From Flavobacteriales bacterium (GTDB lineage: Bacteria > Bacteroidota > Bacteroidia > Flavobacteriales_F > PHOS-HE28), in NCBI GenBank assembly GCA_016703005.1, contig JADJCX010000002.1:124001-188000 (forward strand): a DNA stretch of 64,000 bases. Direction: 5' to 3'. The translations under genes were made by a program, and so were the position numbers. The notes beneath the pieces were generated by a model that worked only from the letters and a program-made list of their open reading frames with translations, did no database searches and was not told the DNA's origin. How positions within the stretch are numbered: position 1 is the stretch's first letter; the number at the start of each line of letters is the position of its first letter. Shown in pieces: positions 38,310 through 47,900 of the stretch.

Positions 38310-39410
38310 TTATCGCAACAGGGTGCCGAGCTCATCCAGCGCTTCGTAGAGGAGATGCTGCGACCCCAAGTTCGTCCCGTTGGGCTGCGGCAACCGATGA
38401 TCCAGTGCTTGGGCGATATCGATGCTTCCTTGGCGTTGCACTTGGAAGCGCCCTGTTGCGCCGTGCAGACGTCCCAAGTATTCCTGTTCTTCTTGACCCG
38501 GGGTTGGCACGACAAGCCCGCTGAGGCCCAAGGAAGCGAGGTCCATCAACGTGGTATAGCCGCTGCGCGAAACGACCAGTTTTGCGCCCTGCAGAAGTTG
38601 CGCGAGCAAGCTGGCCGAGGTGTGCGGAAGGACCCGCACGTTGCCGATATGTTCCTCCCCTGTTTCATGCGCAAGCTGTGGCACACCGCGCACCAACAAA
38701 TGGTTGCCGTCGATGCGTTGTAGCTGCGCAAGCAGCTCACGTTCGAGCAGTGTGCGCTGTGGTTCCGGCCCGCTGATCACCGCTACCACCTTTAACGGGC
38801 CTGTATCCTCAACTCGACTTGTCGCGGAACCTGCCGTTGCAGTGTCCCGACGCATGCGGCTCAGCGCTCCGATGTACCGGGCATTTTTCGGTAGATCACC
38901 GTGGGACAGGTCGCCCGCGAGGCCGAGTGCTTCGGGAAGGTCGATCACCCAACACCGATCGAACCGCGCAATGTGCCGAAGATTCAACTTCCTCAATGCG
39001 TTTTGTGCGATAGGAGTGAACGGAAAGACCTGATGCGTTACCAGTATGCTCGGCAGGTCGTGGGCGCGCACACCGAAACGCTGATCACTGATCACCGCAT
39101 CCACGCGCAACGAACGCCGCAAGCGTTCGAATGCACGCTGCTCCGCCTGCACCTGCCGCACCATCGCCGGGAACTGCAACGCCATGCGCCATAGTTGTGA
39201 CCCTCCTTTCGCGTAGCGGATGGTGAGGCCCGGTAAACGCACATGCTCGAGCGTTGGGAACTCCTGGCGTAACAACGCGAGCGGACCACCATCGGCTGCG
39301 ATCACAGGTACCGCGCCACGCTCCAACAGCGCCGTTATGATCGGCACGCATCGCGTGGCGTGCCCTAAGCCCCAATCGAGCGGAGCGACAAGGATGCGGG
39401 CATGCTGCAT
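38310..39410 (-). CDS. GT-B glycosyltransferase (MurG/GT28-like C-terminal domain), 366 aa
   Basis: The protein has the two-domain GT-B shape. The N-terminal domain starts ILVAPLDWGLGHATRCVPII, a glycine-rich acceptor loop like that of MurG-type and MGT enzymes, and has DAVISDQRFG further on. The C-terminal domain has the nucleotide-sugar features VISGPEPQRTLLE, GNVRVLPHTSASLLAQLL, VVSRSGYTTLMDLASLG and PTPGQEEQEYLG. Bacteroidota genomes commonly carry such a gene annotated only as glycosyltransferase; the donor and acceptor are unknown. There is no membrane anchor. It lies 9 bp downstream of nothing upstream in the same operon but 9 bp before the nuclease gene start, so the two may be co-transcribed. 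Confidence 0.8.
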   Translation of the reverse strand: MQHARILVAPLDWGLGHATRCVPIITALLERGAVPVIAADGGPLALLRQEFPTLEHVRLPGLTIRYAKGGSQLWRMALQFPAMVRQVQAEQRAFERLRRSLRVDAVISDQRFGVRAHDLPSILVTHQVFPFTPIAQNALRKLNLRHIARFDRCWVIDLPEALGLAGDLSHGDLPKNARYIGALSRMRRDTATAGSATSRVEDTGPLKVVAVISGPEPQRTLLERELLAQLQRIDGNHLLVRGVPQLAHETGEEHIGNVRVLPHTSASLLAQLLQGAKLVVSRSGYTTLMDLASLGLSGLVVPTPGQEEQEYLGRLHGATGRFQVQRQGSIDIAQALDHRLPQPNGTNLGSQHLLYEALDELGTLLR

Positions 39411-39490
39411 GGTTTCCGGACCCCCGATGTGATGGGACGCAACGAATATGGTGCAGGGCTCGTGAACCCCGTGTTACGGAACCTGGGTCC

Positions 39491-39823
39491 TCACTCGCCT
39501 TTCTCCTTCCGCCTCCCCAATTCCACGACCGCCGCTTCGTAGACTTCCTTGAGTTCTTCAGGGTGCTCCACGTACCATTGATAGGTGACCTTGTACCGCT
39601 CGGCGGTGATCTTCCGCTCCGTGTACATCTCTTCATAGTAACCCTTTGCGGGGCTTTCGGTGCGCTGCTCCACCATCACTTCGTGCTTCACGCGCGCTTC
39701 GATCAACTGCACATCCGCCAGCACGTGCACGAATTGCTCGCGTTCGATCAGATCCGTCGGTGGAGCCGATACCTCGGTACTACCTGCGCCGCACAACAAG
39801 GCGATGGCCAGGAAGTGCTTCAT
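39491..39823 (-). CDS. DUF4296 domain lipoprotein, 110 aa
   Basis: The Met at 39823 (MKHFLAIALLCGAGSTEVSA) begins a short lipoprotein signal with Cys in LLCGAGS. The mature part has the DUF4296 pattern: LIEREQFVHVLADVQLIEARV, then YYEEMYTERKITAERYKVTYQWYVEHPEELKEVYEAAV. Members are about 110-130 aa, restricted to Bacteroidota, and of unknown function. The start overlaps the stop of pyrC (ATGA), and in other Bacteroidota DUF4296 also follows pyrC and a dolichyl-phosphate mannose synthase homologue, so this order is conserved, as I recall it. Confidence 0.85.
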   Translation of the reverse strand: MKHFLAIALLCGAGSTEVSAPPTDLIEREQFVHVLADVQLIEARVKHEVMVEQRTESPAKGYYEEMYTERKITAERYKVTYQWYVEHPEELKEVYEAAVVELGRRKEKGE

Positions 39824-41157
39824 CGATCGAAGAGCAGGCGCTGTCCGCGCATGCTCGTGTTCACGCGTTCGCCGTCCCAGACTAGGTTGCCGTTCACCCA
39901 GGTGCGGAGCACACGGCTTTGGAAGCGCTGACCTTCCAAAGGGCTCCACCCGCACTTGTACAACAGGTTGGCTTTGCTGACCGCCCAAGGGGCGCTCAGG
40001 TCCACCAATACCAGGTCGGCGTGGTGCCCTTCCCGGATGTAACCGCGCCTGCTCACGTCGAAGAGCCGTGCCGGAGCGTGGCACATCTTCTCCACCACAC
40101 GTTCCAATGTGATCACGCCCTGGTGCACCAGTTCAAGTATGGTGACCAATGCATGCTGCACCATCGGGGCTCCGCTCGGGCACTTGGCGTAGGGTAGGGC
40201 CTTCTCTTCCAGCGTGTGCGGCGCGTGGTCCGTTGCGATCACGTCGATGCGGTCATCCAGCACAGCTTGGCGTATGGCCGAGCGGTCGGCACCGGTCTTG
40301 ATCGCCGGATTCCACTTCACCAAGGTTCCCTTGGCTTGGTACGCGTGCTCATCGAACCATAGATGATGGATGCACGCCTCAGCAGTGATGCGTTTGTTCT
40401 TCAGCGGTCCTGCGGTGAACAGTTCCAGCTCGCGCGCGGTGCTGATGTGCAGCACGTGCAAGCGTGTGCCGTGCTCTCTGGCGCGGGCCACGGCGGCGCT
40501 GCTGCTGCGGTAGCATGCTTCAGCATCGCGGATCACAGGATGTACTTCCACCGGTATGTTCTCACCGTACTCGGCGATCGCTTTGGCCAAGTTGGCCTTC
40601 ACCGTGGGCTCGTGCTCAGCATGCACGGCCAAGATCAAATGCGCTTCGCGGAATAGGCGATCGAGCGCACGTTCATCGTCCACCAACATGTCGCCGGTGC
40701 TGCTGCCGAGGAAGGCTTTCAAACCGCAAACGGTGCGCGGATCGGTACGCAGCACTTCATCGATGTTGCTGTTGCCTACGCCCATGAAGAAGCTGAAGTT
40801 GGCAACGGAAGTCGCAGCGCCCATGACGTATTTATCCGCCAGCAATTGCTGTGTGAGCGCCTGCGGCACCGTGTTCGGCATCTCCATGAAGCTGGTGATG
40901 CCACCGGCCACTGCGGCTGCGCTGCCGTGCGCGATATCGTCCTTGTGCGTTAGACCCGGCTCGCGGAAATGCACTTGGTCGTCGATGCATCCGGGCAACA
41001 GGTGCTTGCCGGTGGCGTCCACTTCGATCGTACCACGCGCATCGGTGATGCCTTCTTCCGCCACACGTTCAATGAAGCCATCGCGCAACAACACATCGGC
41101 AGCGAACGTGCGGCCTTCGTTCACCACTTGTGCGTTGCGGATCAGCCAGTTGTTCAT
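39820..41157 (-). CDS. pyrC: dihydroorotase
   Basis: Dihydroorotase closes the ring of carbamoyl-aspartate in pyrimidine synthesis. ATG 41157 (MNNWLIRNAQVVNEG) is preferred over the longer open frame, which overlaps the upstream gene. Family features are PGCIDDQVHFREPGLTHKDD (residues 55-74), GGITSFMEMPNT, LKAFLGSSTGDM, HAEHEPT, HVLHISTARE and VIATDHAPHTLEEK. The first His of the usual HxH zinc motif is Gln here (DDQVH), which I believe is common in Bacteroidota homologues. At 445 aa it has normal length. Overlaps at both ends (4 bp each) place it in an operon between the mannose-synthase-like gene and DUF4296. Confidence 0.9.
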   Translation of the reverse strand: MNNWLIRNAQVVNEGRTFAADVLLRDGFIERVAEEGITDARGTIEVDATGKHLLPGCIDDQVHFREPGLTHKDDIAHGSAAAVAGGITSFMEMPNTVPQALTQQLLADKYVMGAATSVANFSFFMGVGNSNIDEVLRTDPRTVCGLKAFLGSSTGDMLVDDERALDRLFREAHLILAVHAEHEPTVKANLAKAIAEYGENIPVEVHPVIRDAEACYRSSSAAVARAREHGTRLHVLHISTARELELFTAGPLKNKRITAEACIHHLWFDEHAYQAKGTLVKWNPAIKTGADRSAIRQAVLDDRIDVIATDHAPHTLEEKALPYAKCPSGAPMVQHALVTILELVHQGVITLERVVEKMCHAPARLFDVSRRGYIREGHHADLVLVDLSAPWAVSKANLLYKCGWSPLEGQRFQSRVLRTWVNGNLVWDGERVNTSMRGQRLLFDR

Positions 41158-41869
41158 CTCTTCACGGTGAAGCGCATGCGGATCACGCCGATGAACGCTT
41201 CCTTGAAGATGTTCATGCTCATTTTGCTCTTGCCCTTCACGCGATCGATGAAGGTGATCGGCACCTCCACGATGCGCAGGCCTTTCCGCTTCACGCGGTA
41301 CTTCATCTCGATCTGGAACGCATAGCCGATGAACTTGATGGCACCAAGGTCGAGCTGCGCCAGTGTCGTGTTCCGGTAGCACACGAACCCGGCCGTGGTG
41401 TCCATGACACCGAGCCAGAGGATGGTGCGCACGTAGAGCGAAGCGCACCAGCTGATCATGATGCGGTGCCACGCCCAATCGCGCACGCTTCCACCGCGCA
41501 CGTAACGGCTGCCGACCGTCATGCCAACCCCGTCGACCGCGCAAGCATGGTACAGTCGCACAAGGTCATCCGGGTTGTGGCTCAAGTCAGCGTCCATCTC
41601 GAAGATGAACGCATAGTTGCGTTCCAGCGCCCACTTGAAGCCCGCGATGTACGCGGTGCCCAAGCCCAACTTGCCTTTGCGCTCCATCAGGTGCAGACGG
41701 CCCGGCCAGCGCGCCATCAAGTCCTTCACAATGGCCGCAGTGCCGTCCGGACTTCCGTCGTCCACCACCAACACATGGAATTCGGGTTGCAATGCGAACA
41801 CCCGCGTTAGAACATCCTCGACGTTCTCCTTCTCATCGTACGTGGAATAATAACGAGGCGGTCGGGCAC
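41154..41869 (-). CDS. polyprenol-monophosphomannose synthase-like GT2 glycosyltransferase (one-base frameshift near 41841)
   Basis: The enzyme family transfers mannose or another sugar from a nucleotide donor to polyprenyl phosphate. Visible motifs are VVDDGSPDGTAAIV, the catalytic EMDADLSHNPDDL, GSRYVRGGSV and a C-terminal GFVCYRNTT, FIGYAFQIEMKYRVKRKG and VPITFIDRVKGKSKM. The ATG-started frame at 41801 lacks the usual N-terminal strand. One base short at 41841-41842 restores PDRLVIIPTYDEKENVEDVL from a GTG at 41869, a normal start. There are no C-terminal membrane helices, as in the soluble DPM1 class. It is the first gene of the pyrC-DUF4296 operon; a TATCTTCG box lies at 41888-41895. Confidence 0.88.
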
Positions 41870-41887
41870 GGGCGTGGAATGGGCGGC

Positions 41888-41895
41888 CGAAGATA
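41888..41895 (-). promoter_or_regulatory. Bacteroidota-type -7 box (TATCTTCG)
   Basis: On the minus strand the motif is one base off TAnnTTTG and lies 18 bases before the GTG of the DPM1-like gene. Confidence 0.4.
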
Positions 41896-41958
41896 GATTG
41901 AGGGGGTCGAGGCGATGGGCACAGCGTACCGTGTTCACATCACTTCACAGGCGCTGAC

Positions 41959-44900
41959 TTACCTAACCACCGTCACATGCCCCGTGCGTTCCACGCGGTC
42001 GGTGGTGAAGGGCTCGCGCAGCCAGAGTTTCCAGACGTACACGCCGATGGGTACTTCGGTGCCGTTGCTGAAGTTGCCGTCCCAATGCACGGCCGGGTTC
42101 TCGGTGCTGAAGAGCGGCTGGCCCCAACGATCGAAGATCATGAAGCGGAATTCCTCGGGATCCGGATTGCCCAACACCGGGAAGAAGAAGTCGTTGAGGC
42201 CATTGCCATCGGGCGTGAAGGTGTTCGGCACCCAATAGCCGCTGCCCTGTACAACAATGGTGTGGCACGCCGTGTCGGTGCAGGTTTCCGAAGCGTAGGC
42301 GATCAGGCACACTTCGTATTCACCCGGCTCTTCTTCGGGGAAGGTGAAGGTCGGGTTCTCGTCCGTGCTCTCGTCCAGCGAGTCGAAATGCCAGAGCCAA
42401 GCGTTCGCGCCGCTGCTGGTGTTGACGAAGAAGATCTCCGCGTTGTTGATGCTCACTTGGGTATCGGGCAAGGCATAGAACGAAGCAACAGGTGGATCCA
42501 CGACCAGCACAGCCGCGGGATAGGTGAACGTGCCGATGCAGCCGTTGCCGGGATCGATGGTCACCGTGAGGTCGTAGGTGCCGGCGGTGTAGAAGATCGA
42601 ATCGGGTTCGCACTCGGTGCTGGTGGTGCCGTTGCCCAGATCCCACAGGCAAGTGCCGGGTCCATTGTAGCTGCTGCTGATGCTGGCCATGACCGGGGCG
42701 CAACCCGCACCCACGTTCACTGTGATCACCGGCGGAAGATTCGGGATGATGGTAACGTTCACCACCGCATTCTGTGCTGCACACGGAACAGGCGATTGCA
42801 CGGTATAGGTGTAGTCGCCATTGAGGCCGGTAGCGGGGTCAACGTTGCCGTTGTTCGCCGAACCATCGGGTGCGGTCCACACGCCACCGGCGTCCGGACT
42901 TCCACCGAGCAAGGCGAAGAGCGCGAACGGCACATCGTTGCTGCACACGGTGATGCTGCCGTTGCTGCCGGCCTCCGCCGCCAAGCTCACACTTACGGTC
43001 ACTACGGCTTCATCGTCGATGCAAGCGCCTGTACCCACCACGCGATAGGTGTACGCGCCGGGTATATCGCTCGCCGGGTCGAAACCGCCGTTGGCCGGGT
43101 TGCCGTTCGGGTCGGTCCACGAGCCGCCGATCTGCGCGTTTCCGCCAAGTAGTGAGAAGAGCTGCACAGCCGGTTCGGTGTTGCAATAGATCGCATTCGC
43201 ATCATCACCTGCGTCGGGTGCCGGTGTGATCGTAACGACCACGGAAGCCGTTGCATCGATGCACGGTGGTAAGCCGGTGACCGTGTATGTGTAGTTACCG
43301 CTGATGGCCGTGGATGGATCGAGCAACGCACCGACGGCAATGCCGTTCGGATCGCCCCACGCACCACCCGCATCGGGTGAACCGGTAAGCAACGTGAACA
43401 AGTCAATGCTCGGATCCGTGGTACACAATCCGATGGCGCCGTTTCCGCCGGCTTGCGCTTCAGGGCTTACGGCCATGGTGAGCACGGCTACATCATCGGG
43501 GCAGCCCGCATTGCCGGGGACAGTGTACGTGTAAGCGCCGGGCAGCGCGATCGCCGGATCGAACGTTCCGGAGAATGGCTGGTTGTTGGGATCGGTCCAC
43601 GTGCCGTTCGGATCAGGTGTGCCGAGCAACGCGCCTGTGAGTTGTATCGCAGCGCCATTGCTGCACATCGCGATCGCGTTGTCCTGTCCGGCATCTGGTC
43701 CGGGGTTCACCGTCACATCCACCGTGCTCAGTTCCTGCGGGCATGCTGTACCGGCAACCGTGTAGGTATAGGCGCCTTGCGGATCCGCGCCTGGATCGAA
43801 GGTGGTGCCGAAGGCCACACCGTTGGGATCCGTCCAACTTCCGCCGCCATCGGGCGTTCCGCCCAGCAGGTTGAAGAGCGCGAACGGGGCATCGCCGGTG
43901 CATACGGCAATGGCGCCATCCACACCGGCGTCGGGTGCACTTTCAATTGTGACGGAGATGTCCGCAGAGGCAGGAAGACAGGGTGAAGTGGCAGGAACCG
44001 TGTAGGTGTACGTTCCGGCTGGATCCGTTGACGGGTCGATGTTGCCGCTATGGGAAAGACCGTTCGGGTCGGTCCATGTGCCACCCGCATCCGGACTTCC
44101 ACCGAGTGCATTGAACAGATCCGTGATGGGATCCAAACTGCACAGTGCCAGTGATGCACTTGTGCCAGCATTGGGCGAACCGGTGATGGTTACGGTGACC
44201 GTTGCACTGGCACTGGCACATGGCGCAACACCCGCAACGGTATATGTGTACACACCTGCGGGATCAACAGTGGGATCGATCGTTCCGCTGTGTGCAGCAC
44301 CGCCGGGTGCGGTCCATGTTCCGCCGACTTGCGGGGCGCCACCGAGTGCGGCGAAGAGCCCCTGTGGGGCACCTTGGTCACAGGCAGTGAGTGAGCCATT
44401 CGTGCCCGGATCCGGCAATGCGTTGATCGTTACGGTCACGGTTGAGGTCGCTCCCGGACATGGGGCAACCGCAGCGATGGTGTAGGTGTACACTCCGCTT
44501 GGATCTACTGATGGGTCAACGTTCGGGCCGTGTGCAAGTCCATTGGGGTCGGTCCATGAGCCACCAGCGTCAGGGCTTCCACCGAGTGCGGCGAAGAGAC
44601 TTGTCGGGGCCATGTCCTCGCACAACGTCCACGCGCCGTTGGTGCCTGCGTTAGGGGAACTGGTGATCGTTACAGTGACCGTTGCGCTGGCACTTGCGCA
44701 CGGTGCAGCGCCCGGAACGGTGTACGTATACACACCAGCGGGATCAACTGTCGGATCGATCGTTCCACTGTGCACGTTGCTGTTCGGATCAGCCCATGCC
44801 CCACCTGCATCCGGACTTCCGCCGAGTGCTGCGAAGAGCGACTGCGGCGCGCCTTGATCGCAAACGGTGAGCGCCGCATCAATACCGGGATCGGGCGATG

Positions 44901-47900
44901 CATTGATGGTGACCGTCACGGTGGAGGCATCGCCCAAGCAGGGTGGCACCGCACCGATGGTATAGGTGTACACACCGCTCGGATCGTTGGCCGGATCGAT
45001 CAGGCCACCGTGCGCGTTGCCGTTGGGATCGGTCCACGTACCACCGGCATCCGGACTACCGCCAAGCGCCGCGAACAGCGACGTCGCAGCGAACGACTCA
45101 CAGAGCGTCCATGTACCGTTCGTGCCCGCATTCGGCGAACTTGTAATGGTGACGGTCACTATTGCGCTCGCGCTACCGCAAGGCGCCGTGCCGTTCACCG
45201 TGTAGGTATAGTTACCTGCTGGATCAATGGTCGGATCGATCGTACCGCTATGTGCCGCACCCCGGTGCTGTCCACGTTCCACCAACAGCGGGGCTTCCAC
45301 CAAGTGCTGCGAACAATCCTTGCGGCGCACCTTGATCGCACACGGTGAGCGCGCCGTTCGTGCCCGGATCCGGCAATGCGTTGATCGTCACCGTTACGGT
45401 GGAAGTCGCGCCAAGGCATGGTGTGATCGCAGCGATGGTGTACGTGTACACACCCGTGATCCACCATGGATCAACGTTCGGCCCGTGTGCAAGTCCATTG
45501 GGGTCGGTCCATGAGCCACCAGCGTCAGGGCTTCCACCGAGTGCGGCGAAGAGGCTTGTAGGGGCCATGTCCTCGCACAACGTCCACGCGCCGTTGGTGC
45601 CTGCGTTCGGGGAACTGGTGATCGTTACAGTGACCGTTGCGCTGGCACTTGCGCACGGTGCAGCGCCCGGAACGGTGTACGTATACATGCCCGCGGGATC
45701 AATGGTCGGATCGATCGTGCCGCTGTGCGCTGCGCCGCCCGGTGCTGTCCACGTTCCACCAGCAGCGGGGCTTCCACCAAGTGCTGCGAATAATCCTTGC
45801 GGCGCACCTTGATCGCACACGGTAAGCGCGCCGTTCGTGCCCGGATCCGGCAATGCGTTGATCGTCACCGTTACGGTGGAAGTCGCGCCGAGGCATGGTG
45901 CGATCGCAGCGATGGTGTACGTGTACACACCGCTTGGATCAACCGATGGATCAACGTTCGGCCCGTGTGCAAGTCCATTGGGGTCGGTCCATGAGCCACC
46001 AGCGTCAGGGCTTCCACCGAGTGCGGCGAAGAGGCTTGTAGGGGCCATGTCCTCGCACAACGTCCAGCGCCGTTGGTGCCTGCGTTAGGGAACTGGTGAT
46101 CGTCACAGTAACCGTTGCGCTGGCACTTGCGCACGGTGCAACGCCCGGAACGGTGTAGGTATACACGCCCGCGGGATCAACTGTTGGATCGATCGTGCCG
46201 CTGTGTGCTGCGCCGCCCGGCGCTGTCCACGTTCCACCAGCAGCGGGGCTTCCACCAAGTGCGCCGAACAACCCTTGCGGCGCGCCTTGATCGCACACGG
46301 TGAGCGCGCCGTTCGTGCCGGGATCCGGCAACGCGTTGATCGTTACCGTTACGGTGGAAGTCGCGCCGAGGCATGGTGCGATCGCAGCGATGGTGTACGT
46401 GTACACACCGCTTGGATCAACCGATGGATCAACGTTCGGCCCGTGTGCAAGTCCATTGGGGTCGGTCCATGAGCCACCTGCATCGGGGCTTCCGCCGAGT
46501 GCGGCGAAGAGTGATGTTGGTGCGCCAGTCGCGCACAGTGTCAGTGCTGCGTTCGTTCCGGCATCCGGCGAACCGGTGATCGTCACAGTAACCGTTGCAC
46601 TTGCATTTGCGCACGGAGCGACACCGGCGACCGTGTACGTGTATCCACCTGGCGGATCAATGCTCGGATCGATGATGCCGCTGTGGGCTCCGCCTCCCGG
46701 GGCGGTCCAAGTACCACCTGCTTGTGGGATCCCACCGAGGAAAGCGATGAGCGACTGTGGTGCGCTCTGATCGCAAACGATCATTGCAGCATCAGACCCC
46801 GCATTCGGTGCAGCGTTCTCGGTCACCGTAACCGTGGCCGCGGCATTCGGGCACGGTGTTGCTCCAGTAACTGTGTAGGTGTAGACACCGGGGCCGTCGA
46901 TCGCAGGATCGTAGTTGGCGCCGTGCGCTGCACCGCCGGGTGCGGTCCACGTTCCGCCGCCTTGCGGCGCGCCACCAAGTGCAAGGAACATGTTCGATAC
47001 GCCGCTGTTGGAACAGATGGTGATCGCGCCATTCGTACCCGCGTTCGCTACTGCGACTTCAGCGACCGTAACCGTTGCCGTTGCGCTCGCGCATGGGGCA
47101 ACACCTGCAACGGTGTATGTGTAGATGCCCGGTGCGTCAATAGCTGGATCATAGTTGGCACCGTGCGCCGCGCCACCAGGTGCGGTCCATGAACCGCCTG
47201 CATCCGGACTTCCACCGAGCGAGGTGAACATGGCGACCGCAGCACCTTGGGCGCACACGCTCAGGTTCCCGTTCGCGCCGGCATCGGGGGCTGCGTTGAT
47301 CGATACCGTTACGGTTGCACTTGCTCCCGGGCAAGGCGCGACGGCCGCGATGGCATACGTGTAGACACCTGCTGGATCCGTCGCTGGATCGAACACCCCG
47401 CTATGCGCTGCGCCACCGGGAGCGCTCCAATTGCCACCGGCATCCGGGGATCCGCCGAGCGAAGCGAACAACGCCGTGGGTGCACTTTGCGAGCACAACG
47501 TCAACGTGCCATTGATCCCGGCATCAGGCGTGGAGGTGATGGTGACGGTCACCGTTGCACTTGCGTTCGGGCAGGGCGCGATGCCGAGTACGACGTAGGT
47601 GTACACGCCTGCAGGATCCACCGCTGGATCAACCGTTCCACTGTGCGCTGCGCCACCGGGTGCCGTCCATGTGCCGCCTGCTGTAGGGGCGCCGGCAAGC
47701 GCGTTGAACAAGTTCGATGGTGCGGCTTGATCGCAGAGTACCACAGAGCTATTGGAGCCTGCGCTCGGAGCGGTGTTCTCGGTAACGGTTACCGTTGCCG
47801 TTGCATTCGCGCAGGGTGCGATACCGTTGACCGTATAGGTGTAAATGCCCGGTGCATCCACTGCGGGATCATAGTTCGTGCCGTGCGCTACACCGCCCGG

